Assembly (NCBI GenBank): GCA_030654835.1
Contig: JAURWS010000060.1
Coordinates: forward strand, 62,001-126,000
Direction of reading: 5' to 3'
From: Gammaproteobacteria bacterium
GTDB lineage: Bacteria; Pseudomonadota; Gammaproteobacteria; Pseudomonadales; Pseudohongiellaceae
DNA length: 64,000 nt
Part shown: one piece after another, positions 10,695 to 19,952 of the stretch
Position numbering within the stretch: the first letter of the stretch is position 1
Layout: every line of letters begins with the position of its first letter
Program-made: the position numbers and the translations under genes
The notes under the pieces: model-generated
Seen by the model: the letters and a program-made list of their open reading frames with translations, nothing else
The model's database searches: none
Told to the model about the DNA's origin: nothing

Positions 10695-11549
10695 TCAATG
10701 TGAGGAAAGTTGTACGCGCAAGTTGTCGATCAGGCGGGTCGTACCCATCCACGCAGCAGCCAGAATGACGAGGTCGCTGTCATGCGGTTGTGCGGGTTCC
10801 AGCGAGAGAGCATCGCAAACGCTGTAATAGTCGGGCTGAAAGCCGACCTGCTCCAGCCGCACACGCGCCATTGCTTCCACTCTGTCTATCGAGTCGCCAG
10901 CCTGCAGTCGTACGCGGCTTTCCAGAAGAGTCTGGTACAGCACTGCGGCGCGTTGCTTCTCATCGGGTGTGAGATAGCCGTTGCGGGAACTGAGGGCCAG
11001 GCCACTGCTCTCGCGTTGTGTCTCCACACCGATGAGTTTGATCGGAAAGCACAGGTCGGCCACCATTCTGGTGATGACCATGAATTGCTGGTAGTCCTTT
11101 AGTCCGAACAGCGCTGTATCCGGTTGCACCAGGTTGAAGAGTTTGCTCACCACCGTGGCGACACCATCGAAGTGGCCGGGGCGACTGATGCCACAATGGC
11201 GTTCTGACACTTTCGGCACAGAGACAACCGTCTGCTGTTCCAGGCCGTCAGGATAGATCTCGGATACGGGCGGGGCGAACAGGACAGTGCACCCGGCTGC
11301 TGCAAGTTTTTGCCTGTCTTGCTCCAGCGTTCGCGGGTAAGCGTCCAGGTCCTCATTTTTGCCGAACTGCATGGGATTGACGAAGATCGTGCAAACCACG
11401 ACGTCGCCATGGCGGTGCGCCTCATTGACCAGATGGATGTGCCCGCTGTGCAGATTCCCCATTGTCGGCACTACGGCGATGCGACGACCTGCCTGCCGGT
11501 GGCTGTTCAGAAGGGAGCGTAATTCATTGATGTGCGTGACGAGGTCCAT
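10695..11549 (-). CDS. panC: Pantothenate synthetase
   Basis: 284 residues from the ATG at 11549. Joins pantoate and beta-alanine with ATP, the last step of pantothenate synthesis. Shows PTMGNLHSGH with the HxGH nucleotidyl-transferase motif (His34, His37), FVNPMQFGKNEDLDAYPRT, and LALSSRNGYL in the KMSKS-like position. A longer frame runs to 11627 but would overlap panB and adds residues not typical of the family, so I start at MDLVTHINEL. It follows panB with a 22-base gap that holds a repeat of the panB tail. Confidence 0.95.
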   Translation of the reverse strand: MDLVTHINELRSLLNSHRQAGRRIAVVPTMGNLHSGHIHLVNEAHRHGDVVVCTIFVNPMQFGKNEDLDAYPRTLEQDRQKLAAAGCTVLFAPPVSEIYPDGLEQQTVVSVPKVSERHCGISRPGHFDGVATVVSKLFNLVQPDTALFGLKDYQQFMVITRMVADLCFPIKLIGVETQRESSGLALSSRNGYLTPDEKQRAAVLYQTLLESRVRLQAGDSIDRVEAMARVRLEQVGFQPDYYSVCDALSLEPAQPHDSDLVILAAAWMGTTRLIDNLRVQLSSH

Positions 11550-11556
11550 GACATGC

Positions 11557-11583
11557 TCAGTTGAAGCAACTTCAGTTGAAGCA
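11557..11583. repeat. Short tandem duplication at the panB stop
   Basis: TCAGTTGAAGCA occurs at 11557-11568 and again at 11572-11583, a 15-base period. The copy at 11572-11583 encodes the last three residues and stop of panB; the other lies just past the stop. Confidence 0.8.
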
Positions 11584-12408
11584 GTGTTCCGGTGCAGGAA
11601 AGCGCTTCGCCTTGACGTCGGCGACATAGGCGCGCAGGGCGCCCGGAATACCGTCGTCTGAGCCTTTCAGAAAATTTTTCACGAACTTTGGAGTGATGGG
11701 CGAGATGCCCAGCAGATCATGCAGCACCATCACCTGAGCATCTGTATCAGGGCCTGCGCCGATGCCGATGACCGGGATTGTCACTGCTTCCGAGATAGTC
11801 CTGGCCAGCGTCTGCGGCACGCATTCCAGCAGCAACATGCTGGCACCGGATTCTTCGAGCAATTTTGCCTCGGCCAGCATGCTCTCCGCCTGACGAGGGT
11901 CTCTGCCCTGGACATGGTAGCCGCCGATGCGGTTGATCGATTGTGGGGTCAAGCCCATGTGGGCGCATACCGGAATGCCGCGTTCGGCCAGCAGGCGAGT
12001 GGAGTTGGCGATCCAGGCACCACCCTCCAGCTTGATCATCTGTGCCCCGGCACGCATCAACGTGGCGGCATTCTCCAGAGTCTGCGTTTCCGATGCGTAG
12101 CTCATGAAGGGCATGTCCCCGATCAGGAAGGCGCCGCGATTGCCGCGTTTGACACTGCTGATGTGGTAGACCATGTCATCCATCGTGACCGGCAATGTAC
12201 TGTCGTGGCCCTGCAGCACCATGCCCAGCGAATCGCCGATCAATGTGACCTCGACACCGGCTTCCGCGATCAATTGCGCGAAACAGGCGTCATAGGCCGT
12301 CAGGCAGGTGAATTTCTCGCCACGCTGCTTCATCTTAATCAGTGTGCTCAGGGTGACAGCGGGTCGGCTGCTTGCAGAACCTTGATTTGGCGCGGCTTGT
12401 GAACTCAT
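11572..12408 (-). CDS. panB: 3-methyl-2-oxobutanoate hydroxymethyltransferase
   Basis: 278 residues. Transfers a hydroxymethyl group from methylene-tetrahydrofolate to alpha-ketoisovalerate, the first step of pantothenate synthesis. Typical motifs: [17 protein letters not shown], the metal-binding [16 protein letters not shown] and [15 protein letters not shown] near the end. The extra N-terminal 20 residues ([18 protein letters not shown]) are low-complexity and perhaps disordered. It lies between the deoxynucleoside kinase gene (62-base gap) and panC. Confidence 0.96.
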   Translation of the reverse strand: MSSQAAPNQGSASSRPAVTLSTLIKMKQRGEKFTCLTAYDACFAQLIAEAGVEVTLIGDSLGMVLQGHDSTLPVTMDDMVYHISSVKRGNRGAFLIGDMPFMSYASETQTLENAATLMRAGAQMIKLEGGAWIANSTRLLAERGIPVCAHMGLTPQSINRIGGYHVQGRDPRQAESMLAEAKLLEESGASMLLLECVPQTLARTISEAVTIPVIGIGAGPDTDAQVMVLHDLLGISPITPKFVKNFLKGSDDGIPGALRAYVADVKAKRFPAPEHCFN

Positions 12409-12469
12409 AGGTGTTGAACCGGAATCGACTGAGTGGCAATTGGCAGCGAGGCGTCAGAGAGCGTGATCA

Positions 12470-13150
12470 TCAGAGCAGGCTGGGCCTCGGATTGAAATAA
12501 TGGGTGCCCCGGGGCACGGTCAGTATGTGATTGACGAGTTGCTGATAATCGTCTTGATTATCCACAAGGTCAATCTCCGCGCTGTTGACGATCAGCAGCG
12601 CGCTCTTGTCGTAGTAGTGAAAAAAGCTGGTGTAGGCGTCGTTCAGCCGCTCCAGATACTCGCGTTGAATCTGTCTCTCGGCGGCGATGCCACGCTTGTG
12701 GATGCGATGCAGCAGCACCTCCGCAGGTGCTTGCAGGTAGATCACCAGGTCGGGAGTCGGGGCGTCGATGGTGAGGTGTTCGTAGACCTGCTGATACAGT
12801 GTGTATTCGTCCTGGTCGAGGTTTTGCCGGGCGAATAGTTGATCCTTGTCGATCAGGAAATCGGCCACGCGCACGGGCTCGAAGAGATCGTCCTGACGCA
12901 GGTCTTGAATCTGGCGTGTACGCTGGAACAGGAAGAACAACTGAGTTGCGAGTGCGCCCTGGCGGGGATTGTCATAAAAGCGTTCGAGAAAAGGGTTCTC
13001 CTCGGGCTTTTCGAGCAGGATATCGTAATTGAAAGTCTCTGCCAGGCGTCGTGCGAGGCTGGTCTTGCCCACGCCAATCGGGCCCTCCACTGCGATGAAG
13101 CGGGGCTGCTTCCTGCCGAATGCAGAGCCTGTTGTAGGGCTGTCTGTCAC
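12470..13150 (-). CDS. Deoxynucleoside kinase family protein
   Basis: 226 residues. P-loop GPIGVGKTSLARRLA near residue 20, LLEKPEENPFLERFYDNP, and a LID-type region RGIAAERQIQREYLERL mark the deoxyguanosine/deoxyadenosine kinase family, which phosphorylates salvaged deoxynucleosides. Its ATG overlaps the pcnB stop by four bases, so translation is probably coupled. In Pseudomonas the slot after pcnB is held by folK; no folK is seen here. Substrate specificity cannot be read from sequence. Confidence 0.85.
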   Translation of the reverse strand: MTDSPTTGSAFGRKQPRFIAVEGPIGVGKTSLARRLAETFNYDILLEKPEENPFLERFYDNPRQGALATQLFFLFQRTRQIQDLRQDDLFEPVRVADFLIDKDQLFARQNLDQDEYTLYQQVYEHLTIDAPTPDLVIYLQAPAEVLLHRIHKRGIAAERQIQREYLERLNDAYTSFFHYYDKSALLIVNSAEIDLVDNQDDYQQLVNHILTVPRGTHYFNPRPSLL

Positions 13151-14670
13151 GCGCTATCACCTGCTCCACTGGTCGGCTTTCGTGAAGGTTTGCGTCGACG
13201 ACGACGCGGTCCTGTGCTGCCCTTGCCGAGTTCTTCCTGCATGAGGTCCTGCTGAATCTTGTCGCTATCCTGGAAGTCTGTCCACCATTGACCGAGTCCA
13301 GCCAGATCTTCCCCGGCGTCTTCGCGCAGCAGCAGGAAATCGTATCCTGCCCGGAATTTTGGATGCTGGTAGGCCGATTCGGCACCGCGCTTGCTGCGCA
13401 CGGCGAAGCGTAATTGCAGTTCCCAGATCTCGCGCATGGCGATAGAGAAGCGTTTGGGAATGGAGGTGACCTGCAGTTGTCGACCGATGACCTTGTTGGC
13501 AGCATCCTGTTGGGCCAACAGTGTCACAGGTTTGTCTCCCAGTACCCGCTCCAGTTCATGCAAGAGCGCTGGCCACAGCAGGGCAGCGAAGAGGAACGCA
13601 GGTGTTACAGACTTGCCGTCTGCCAGGCGGCTATCGGTGTTGCGCATGGCCAACACCACCAGACGGCTGGCAGGCGCTTCGGGGTCGCGGGTGCATGCCA
13701 TGGTGCCAGGGAACATGAAATCGCCAACCTTGAACTGGTGCAACAGGGAGTACGTCTTCTCCGCATGCCCCCCGGTCAGCAGCTTGACGCTCTCGTCGAA
13801 CAGGCGTGCAGGTGAGATGGATTCGAGCAGGTAGGCGAGCTCATTGATCGGTGCTCGCGTCTTCTTTTCGATCTCGAAGTCGAGCTTGGCGGCGAAGCGC
13901 AGCGCACGCAGCAGACGTACGGGGTCCTCACGATAGCGGGTGGCCGGATCGCCGATCATGCGCAGCAGGCGCTTCTCGATGTCCTCCAGGCCGCTGGCGA
14001 AGTCGATGATGCGGAAGCCGTCGGTCGTGTAATAAAGCGCATTGGCGGTAAAGTCGCGACGCAAGGCATCCTCGTTGATGCTGCCATAGACGTTGTCCCG
14101 CAGAATCATGCCCGAACTTGAGTGGGCGGAGTCCAGTCCCTTGATTGCCCGGTGTGAGGTGTCATCCTGGAATTCGTTCTCAGCTTCATGGTGGGCGCGG
14201 AAAGTTGTCGCTTCAATGATTTCTCGGCCGTAGCGCAGATGCACGATCTTGAAGCGCCTGCCAATGATCATGGCGTTGCGGAACAGCTCGCGGATTTGCT
14301 CCGGGGTCGCGCTGGTCGCGATATCGAAGTCCTTTGGCGTGTCGCTCAGCAGCAGGTCGCGCACACCACCGCCGACCAGAAAGGCGTGGTAACCGGCATC
14401 GTTCAGGCGGTACAAGACCTTGAGTGCGTTTGGTGAGATGCTTTTGCGGGAGATACAGTGGTCTTCGCGTTCAATAACACGGGCGCGGGAGAGATCGAGA
14501 TCGCTGAGGCTGGCTCTGCCGGAGGCGGGAGCTTGGCGACTTGCGTTGTCTGGCCTGTCGCCTCGGGGACGTTGAATTTCCGGCAACTCGTCAACGCTGT
14601 TTTTTGGTTTGGCGCGCTTGCCGAAAAGAACTCTGGTTAACTTTCTCAACATCAGTTTTTCAGGACCCAT
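13147..14670 (-). CDS. pcnB: Poly(A) polymerase I
   Basis: 507 residues. Adds poly(A) tails to RNA 3' ends and so promotes decay. Class II nucleotidyltransferase motifs: FLVGGGVRDLLL, KDFDIATSA (catalytic aspartates) and RRDFTANALYY. The basic C-terminal tail (GPRRRRRKPSRKPTS) fits RNA binding. Two starts are possible, ATG 14670 or ATG 14652 (MLRKLTRVLFGKR, the family-like N-terminus); neither has a strong ribosome-binding site. The gene follows cbrB and the CrcZ-like RNA, the same order as in Pseudomonas. Confidence 0.94.
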   Translation of the reverse strand: MGPEKLMLRKLTRVLFGKRAKPKNSVDELPEIQRPRGDRPDNASRQAPASGRASLSDLDLSRARVIEREDHCISRKSISPNALKVLYRLNDAGYHAFLVGGGVRDLLLSDTPKDFDIATSATPEQIRELFRNAMIIGRRFKIVHLRYGREIIEATTFRAHHEAENEFQDDTSHRAIKGLDSAHSSSGMILRDNVYGSINEDALRRDFTANALYYTTDGFRIIDFASGLEDIEKRLLRMIGDPATRYREDPVRLLRALRFAAKLDFEIEKKTRAPINELAYLLESISPARLFDESVKLLTGGHAEKTYSLLHQFKVGDFMFPGTMACTRDPEAPASRLVVLAMRNTDSRLADGKSVTPAFLFAALLWPALLHELERVLGDKPVTLLAQQDAANKVIGRQLQVTSIPKRFSIAMREIWELQLRFAVRSKRGAESAYQHPKFRAGYDFLLLREDAGEDLAGLGQWWTDFQDSDKIQQDLMQEELGKGSTGPRRRRRKPSRKPTSGAGDSA

Positions 14671-14804
14671 TTACCGGTACGACTCGGTCATGGTGGAAAT
14701 CACCAGAGCAGGATACGCGGATAAAATCTGTGATTCTCATCGAAGGGGGAAGCGAATGGGCCGGGATAATACACTGAAATGGTGGAAAGTAGCAGAAGGA
14801 AATG

Positions 14805-15050
14805 CTCTGGGGGGCGAGTAACACCCCCCCGCAAGGAAGGTAATTTAGTTTTGTTATTTTTATTGTACTAATGAGGCACCAAATACAGCACCGCAAAGCA
14901 TTTTATGAAACAGTATCTTCAGCCAGACAACAACTACGCCATCACTAAAAACCGAAAATCCACTTCTTGTTGTTTTTATTCACTGCACCAAATTGAGCAT
15001 GCAATTTTTATTATTATTGGCTTTCGTTGTTATTATTTATTGTTATTGTC
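14805..15050 (-). ncRNA. crcZ: CrcZ-like regulatory RNA (Hfq/Crc decoy candidate)
   Basis: The 645-base gap between cbrB and pcnB is very AT-rich and has no gene. Read on the minus strand it carries many AAYAAYAA motifs: a cluster at 15027-15047, then at 15008-15018, 14967-14974 and 14851-14858. In Pseudomonas such CA motifs make CrcZ sequester Hfq/Crc, and crcZ sits at exactly this place, transcribed from a CbrB-dependent sigma54 promoter. A near-consensus sigma54 promoter is at 15061-15076, giving a predicted 5' end near 15050. The 3' end is uncertain: a G7/C6 hairpin at about 14809-14830 lacks a clear U tract, and read-through into pcnB is possible. Identity is inferred from position, promoter and motifs. 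Confidence 0.72.
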
Positions 15051-15060
15051 GCGTATATAG

Positions 15061-15076
15061 AGCACTAACCGTGCCA
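15061..15076 (-). promoter_or_regulatory. Sigma54 promoter of the CrcZ-like RNA
   Basis: On the minus strand TGGCACGGTTAGTGCT matches the sigma54 consensus; GG and GC are exactly 10 bases apart. It directs transcription away from cbrB toward pcnB. Confidence 0.8.
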
Positions 15077-15149
15077 GATAGTTAAAGTTGAATAAATACA
15101 ATTAGTTAAGTTTTTTGTGGCGATTAATTTACTGCTTAAACTGGTACTG

Positions 15150-15205
15150 TGTTACCGAACGTCTCTGATTCGTTGTGTAGATGGGTATCAGTAACAAATT
15201 GTTGC
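15150..15205. promoter_or_regulatory. Candidate CbrB upstream activation sites
   Basis: TGTTAC at 15150-15155, GTAACA at 15191-15196 and TGTTGC at 15200-15205 lie 75-130 bases upstream of the sigma54 promoter. From memory, CbrB sites in Pseudomonas are TGTTAC/GTAACA inverted repeats; spacing here is not the canonical one. Confidence 0.45.
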
Positions 15206-15315
15206 ATGACACTGACATTGTGTAATTAGGGTGCATTGCGCAGGTGGTGGGGGGGATTTTTGGTGCACTATTGGAGGATTCTGAAGGACTGTGGTCCGAG
15301 ACCTCCAAGCCTGAA

Positions 15316-16701
15316 TCAGGCCTGCTTCTTCTTTCTTGGCAGCCCGAAGCGCTGTCGTCTTTCCCACAGACATTTGCGGCTGATGCCAAGTTTTCTAGCC
15401 AGCTGCGTCTCGTTCATCTGATCCTGATGCTCCAGCACGAAGCGCTGGAAATAGTCCTCCAGAGACAATTCCTCGACCGCCTCGTCGTGGCTCAGAGAAC
15501 TCGGAGCGGGGTGGCGTTCACCGAGCGAGCGTGGTGCCATCTTGGCTCCGGATTCGATGGCCAGCAGTTCCGCACCAATATACTCTGACTCGGCCAGCAC
15601 GACGGCCCTCTCGATGGCATTCTCCAGCTCCCTGACATTGCCCGGCCACGAGTAGGTGGCGATGGTCTGGGTAGCCTCGGGGCTGAACTTGAGCATCGGG
15701 GATTTCAGGCGCTTGCAGGTGCGCTCGAGAATGGCATCTGCCAGTTCCAGAATATCATTACCGCGCTCCTTGAGCGGGGGTATGACCAGCGTCATCACGT
15801 TGATTCGATAGTAGAGGTCTTCACGGAAGTCGCCGTCGATCACCAGTTGCTTGAGATCACGGTGGGTTGCCACTACCAGGCGCACATCGACCTTCTTGGA
15901 TTGAACTGAGCCAACCTTGCGAATCTCGTTTTCCTGCAGTACGCGCAACAGGCGAGCCTGAGCTTCCAGCGGCAACTCGCCGATCTCGTCGAGAAACAGT
16001 GTGCTGCCACTCGCGGCCTCTACCAGTCCGGTGCGGTTGGCGGTGGCGCCGGTAAACGCACCCTTCTCATGCCCGAACAATTCAGATTCGATAAGGTTCT
16101 CGGGAATGGCGGCACAGTTCACGGAAATCATCTCGGCGTCCTTGCGGTCACTGAGCTTGTGGATGGCGCGCGCCACCAACTCCTTGCCAGTGCCGGATTC
16201 GCCATTGATGAGAACAGTGGAATTGGTCTGAGCAACTTTGCGGATGCGGCGGAACAGCTCCATCATCTGAGGGCAGCTGCCGATCATTCCATAGACCGGC
16301 GGTTCGGGCGGTGGCACGGGCTTCTCGGCGACCACTTTCCTGTTGGCGCTTTCCTTGATGATGCGGGCAACGGTTTCGAGCATCTCTTCGTGTTCGAAAG
16401 GTTTGGAAATGTAGTCGACGGCGCCCATTTTCATGGAATCGATGGCGGAGCGCAGGCTGGAATAGCTGGTCATGATCAGCACCGGGGTCTTGGTGCTCTT
16501 GATGAGATCGGTGCCAGGGGCTCCAGGAAGACGCAGGTCGCTGACGATGATGTCGAAGCCGTCCAGTTTGTGTTGCTCGACGGCGTCTTTTACGCTGCCC
16601 GCTTCCTCAACCAGATAGTTGTGTCTCTCCAGCAATCGGCGCAGGGCAGTGCGAATAACCTGCTCATCTTCAACAACCAATACTTTGCTCTGTGCTGCCA
16701 T
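15316..16701 (-). CDS. cbrB: CbrB-like sigma54 response regulator
   Basis: 461 residues from the ATG at 16701; an upstream in-frame TTG at 16713 has no ribosome-binding site. Receiver domain with KVLVVEDEQ and the phosphorylation site in DIIVSDLRLPG (Asp55), AAA+ domain with [14 protein letters not shown] and LFLDEIGE, and a Fis helix-turn-helix ending ETQLARKLGISRKCLWERRQ. With CbrA upstream it forms the carbon/nitrogen-balance two-component system; in Pseudomonas it activates crcZ. The match of neighbours on both sides (cbrA, pcnB) makes CbrB far more likely than NtrC. Confidence 0.88.
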   Translation of the reverse strand: MAAQSKVLVVEDEQVIRTALRRLLERHNYLVEEAGSVKDAVEQHKLDGFDIIVSDLRLPGAPGTDLIKSTKTPVLIMTSYSSLRSAIDSMKMGAVDYISKPFEHEEMLETVARIIKESANRKVVAEKPVPPPEPPVYGMIGSCPQMMELFRRIRKVAQTNSTVLINGESGTGKELVARAIHKLSDRKDAEMISVNCAAIPENLIESELFGHEKGAFTGATANRTGLVEAASGSTLFLDEIGELPLEAQARLLRVLQENEIRKVGSVQSKKVDVRLVVATHRDLKQLVIDGDFREDLYYRINVMTLVIPPLKERGNDILELADAILERTCKRLKSPMLKFSPEATQTIATYSWPGNVRELENAIERAVVLAESEYIGAELLAIESGAKMAPRSLGERHPAPSSLSHDEAVEELSLEDYFQRFVLEHQDQMNETQLARKLGISRKCLWERRQRFGLPRKKKQA

Positions 16702-16761
16702 CTTCTTACTCAAAAAGTGCTAACAAAACCAACAGGCTAAACTAACGGACTGGCAATTTGA

Positions 16762-19707
16762 TCAGAGTGCATGTGGAGATGCCCCGGCTGCAGAGGCCGA
16801 GCCATCATAACAGGGAAAGGTCAGAATTACCCGTGTCCCGGGATTCTCCCTGCGCAGCGATGCGTTGATTATATCAATATGTCCATCGAGGTTTTCAACG
16901 ATGCTGTAGACCAGTGACAGGCCCAGTCCCGTGCCTTCGCCTGGCTCCTTGGTGGTGAAGAATGGCTCGAATATCCTGTCGCGCACTTCTTCGGGAATGC
17001 CTGTGCCTTCATCGGTCACAGAAATCTGCACGGAACCTGAAACCAGTTTGCTGGCAATAGTGATGGTACTGCCGGCCAGGCTGGCGTCGTGGGCGTTGTT
17101 GATGAGATTGATCATGACCTGCAGGAGTCTCTGGGAGTCCCCCAGTATCTGCAGCCCCGGTCGGCAATTGACGACGTAATGGATGTCCTTGCGTTTCTTG
17201 TCGAGAGAAATGAGTGTGATCGCCTCTTTGGCGCATTCTTCCACCGTCACCACTTCAGAATTGTGGTCTAGTTTGTTGGCGCCGCTGTGAGCAAAATTCA
17301 CCAGTGACTGCACAATGCGTGAGGTGCGATCCGTTTGCTCGATGATCTGTCTGGCCATGGAGCGCAACTCATCGTTGTCGGTTTCATCGCGTATGTTCTG
17401 TGCCAGGCAGGCGATGCCGGTGATGGGGTTGCCGATCTCGTGGGCGACGCCTGCAGCGAGTCGGCCGATGGAGGCAAGTCGTTCGCTGTGGGTCAACTCT
17501 TCTTCCAGTAGTTCGGTTTCGGTCAGGTCTTCCAAGAGAATCACGACGCCGTCTTGTTTGATCTTGTGGGTCGCCGACTTCTCGATAATGGCCTTGTGCA
17601 GGCTGATGAAGCGACGGCTGTTTTTCACCTGCACGACGCGTTTGTGAGCATGTGCCGCGTCTCCCACTGTGAAGTCGTGGATCAAGGATGCCCACGGTTC
17701 GCCAATGTCGCTCAGCTGGGCGCCGAGCACCGACTGCCCGGGTGTGCCTGTCAATTTCTCCATGGTGTGGTTCCACATCACGATCTGATTCTGTTCGCCG
17801 AGCGAGCAGACACCCAATGGCAACTCCAGCAATACCTGGCGGTGATAGCGGCGCAGATTGTCGAGATCTTCCGCCATCCCCGATAGATTGCTGCGATAGG
17901 CTTCGATGCGGCTTTCGATAACGTCGACATCCGTTGAGTCGGCCGCAGATTCGATGGTGTAAGGCAGGAAGCGATCGATTAGATCGTGGGCAATAGAGGG
18001 GCCCAACAGTCCCGAGAGGTTTGCTTCGAGCCTGCCGCGCAACAGGCGCATTGCATGCGGGCTCTTTTCCTGTTGATCGATCTTGAGGTCGCGCAAGGCT
18101 TGCAACACCTCGCGAGTAGCCGTGCGTTCGCCCAGTGGTTTGGTGAGCTTGGCGATGAATTCGTCAGGGCTGCGGGCGACCAGTCCAGTGCGGTTGCGAC
18201 GACGAATGGTGTCCAGCGCGCAGATATCCGCCGACGCCCGTTCCTCTGCTGAGGTATGTGTCCAAATAGAGGTCATCACGAATATCAGGATGTTGCAGAC
18301 GAGGGAAATGGCGATGATTTCCCGTGAGCTGAGATTGGTGAATTCAAGTAGATCGACTCCTGTCACGACGGGCAACATCAGGAACAACAGCCAGATCGCC
18401 ACTCCCGTAAAGAGCCCGGCCATGTAGCCGTTCTTGTTGCCGCGTGGCCAGTACAGCAGGGCGACGATACTGGGCAGGAACTGCAGGCTGGCGATATAGG
18501 ACACGTTGCCGATGGCTCGGACGCTGAGCTTGTCGTCGGGGATGTAATAGAACAGGAAGCCGATCCAGATCAGTGCCGCAATCAGTATTCTGCGTTTCCA
18601 CAGCAGCCAGCGGTAAATGTCGTTGCGTGCCGTGGGCTGGTAGACCGGCAGAATCAAATGGTTCAGGCACATGTTGGAGAGTGCGAGGGTGATGACAATT
18701 ATCAGCCCGCTGGCGGCCGACAGCCCACCGAGGAAACCTATCATCGTGATCAGCGGTGAGCCGTAATCCGCGCCAATCGTCACAGGATAGAAATCCAGCG
18801 GGGCGGTGGAACCTGCCTTGAGCCCAGCCCAGAGAATAGGCATCACCGGGAGGCTGAGCAGCAGGAAGTAGAGCGGCAGCGCCCAGCTGGCCATGGTCAG
18901 CGCTTTGGGGTCGTTGTTCTCGTTGAAGATCATGTAGAACATGTGAGGGGAGGCGACCGCTGCGGTAAAAAACAGGATTACCGTCACGTGGAAGCTGCCA
19001 GCGGTGGAGGTGTCCTTGATGCTGCTCAAGAGTTCGGGCTGCGCCTGCAGCCACTGATCGACCCCCGCGACGCTGCCGAACCCCTGATAAATAGCGAAAC
19101 CGCCCACCGTAAGCATGGCCAGCAGTTTCACGACGGACTCGAAGGCAATTGCCATTACCAGGCCCTCGTGCTTCTCGCGGCCAGCACCACGGCCGGTGCC
19201 GAAGAAGATGGCGAACAAGGTGATCAGTAAACAGAATGTGACGGCAAGGGTAGTCTGTGACGCTTCGGGCGCGAGAATTGCCACGCTGCTGGCAACTGCC
19301 TGAATCTGCAGCGATAACAGTGGCGTGACCCCCATCAGCATGACGATTGTGGTCAGCGTGCCAGCCAGCGGGCTGCGATAGCGGAAAGCCAGCAGGTCTG
19401 CCAGGGAGCTGAGCTGATAGCTCTTGGTGATGTCCAGAATGGGGCGCAGCATGACGGGCGAGAAAAGGAATGCCAGCGAGATACCTATGAAGGGCGCCAG
19501 ATAGCCGAAGCCGTCGCGAAAGGCGCTGCCCGTCACGGCATAGTAGGACCAGACGCTGGCGAACACCCCTAGTGACAGGACATAAACGATGGGATGGTGG
19601 GTAATCCTCTGCGGAATCCAGCCTTTGTCAGTAGCCAGAGCGATGCCGAACAGCAGCATTAGGTAGCAGATGCCCAGAATAAACAGCGTGCTCAGGTCAA
19701 AGATCAT
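16762..19707 (-). CDS. cbrA: CbrA-like sensor kinase with SLC5 transporter domain
   Basis: 981 residues from the ATG at 19707, close to Pseudomonas CbrA. About the first 500 residues form a sodium:solute symporter-type domain with some 13 membrane segments, starting [21 protein letters not shown] linker and PAS-like segment follow ([16 protein letters not shown]), then the HisKA helix with [12 protein letters not shown] (phospho-histidine) and the ATPase domain: [34 protein letters not shown]. The upstream ATG at 19746 is rejected because 19707 overlaps the cbrX stop, as in Pseudomonas. It phosphorylates CbrB; the transporter part may handle histidine or sense flux (family knowledge). Confidence 0.9.
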   Translation of the reverse strand: MIFDLSTLFILGICYLMLLFGIALATDKGWIPQRITHHPIVYVLSLGVFASVWSYYAVTGSAFRDGFGYLAPFIGISLAFLFSPVMLRPILDITKSYQLSSLADLLAFRYRSPLAGTLTTIVMLMGVTPLLSLQIQAVASSVAILAPEASQTTLAVTFCLLITLFAIFFGTGRGAGREKHEGLVMAIAFESVVKLLAMLTVGGFAIYQGFGSVAGVDQWLQAQPELLSSIKDTSTAGSFHVTVILFFTAAVASPHMFYMIFNENNDPKALTMASWALPLYFLLLSLPVMPILWAGLKAGSTAPLDFYPVTIGADYGSPLITMIGFLGGLSAASGLIIVITLALSNMCLNHLILPVYQPTARNDIYRWLLWKRRILIAALIWIGFLFYYIPDDKLSVRAIGNVSYIASLQFLPSIVALLYWPRGNKNGYMAGLFTGVAIWLLFLMLPVVTGVDLLEFTNLSSREIIAISLVCNILIFVMTSIWTHTSAEERASADICALDTIRRRNRTGLVARSPDEFIAKLTKPLGERTATREVLQALRDLKIDQQEKSPHAMRLLRGRLEANLSGLLGPSIAHDLIDRFLPYTIESAADSTDVDVIESRIEAYRSNLSGMAEDLDNLRRYHRQVLLELPLGVCSLGEQNQIVMWNHTMEKLTGTPGQSVLGAQLSDIGEPWASLIHDFTVGDAAHAHKRVVQVKNSRRFISLHKAIIEKSATHKIKQDGVVILLEDLTETELLEEELTHSERLASIGRLAAGVAHEIGNPITGIACLAQNIRDETDNDELRSMARQIIEQTDRTSRIVQSLVNFAHSGANKLDHNSEVVTVEECAKEAITLISLDKKRKDIHYVVNCRPGLQILGDSQRLLQVMINLINNAHDASLAGSTITIASKLVSGSVQISVTDEGTGIPEEVRDRIFEPFFTTKEPGEGTGLGLSLVYSIVENLDGHIDIINASLRRENPGTRVILTFPCYDGSASAAGASPHAL

Positions 19708-19873
19708 CGGAGTTTTGTTCCCGATGGCTGAAGGCGGCCAGTGCAATCACGAGCAGTCCAATGATGAAGGGGCGATACCAGGCGCCGTCTGGCTCTGCCA
19801 GCCAGTCCACGCTCGTCAGAAAGAGCAGGTAACTGAACAGCATCAGCAGCAATGTGGCTCGTGTGATGTACAA
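19697..19873 (-). CDS. cbrX: CbrX-like small membrane protein
   Basis: 58 residues from a TTG at 19873 with a GAGAG ribosome-binding site; an ATG-only start at 19843 would give 48 residues. Two hydrophobic segments: LLLMLFSYLLFLTSV and FIIGLLVIALAAF, split by a charged turn (EPDGAWYRP). Its TGA lies inside the first codons of cbrA, so the two genes are probably translationally coupled. A small gene in the same place in Pseudomonas, cbrX, controls cbrA translation (recalled). The frame also stays open into the end of gluQ. Too short for usual gene callers. Confidence 0.7.
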   Translation of the reverse strand: MYITRATLLLMLFSYLLFLTSVDWLAEPDGAWYRPFIIGLLVIALAAFSHREQNSDDL

Positions 19874-19952
19874 AAGTTCTCTCGCAGATGTGTGTCCGTC
19901 CGGGGTAAGCGGACCTGATTGGATGCCGAAGTGGTGAACCAGCCAAGTTCCT

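Noticed and set aside
19704-19946. 80-codon minus-strand frame between gluQ and cbrA
   Set aside because: Its product is arginine/histidine-rich and unlike protein; the overlapping frame at 19697-19873 gives a membrane protein in the place of cbrX.
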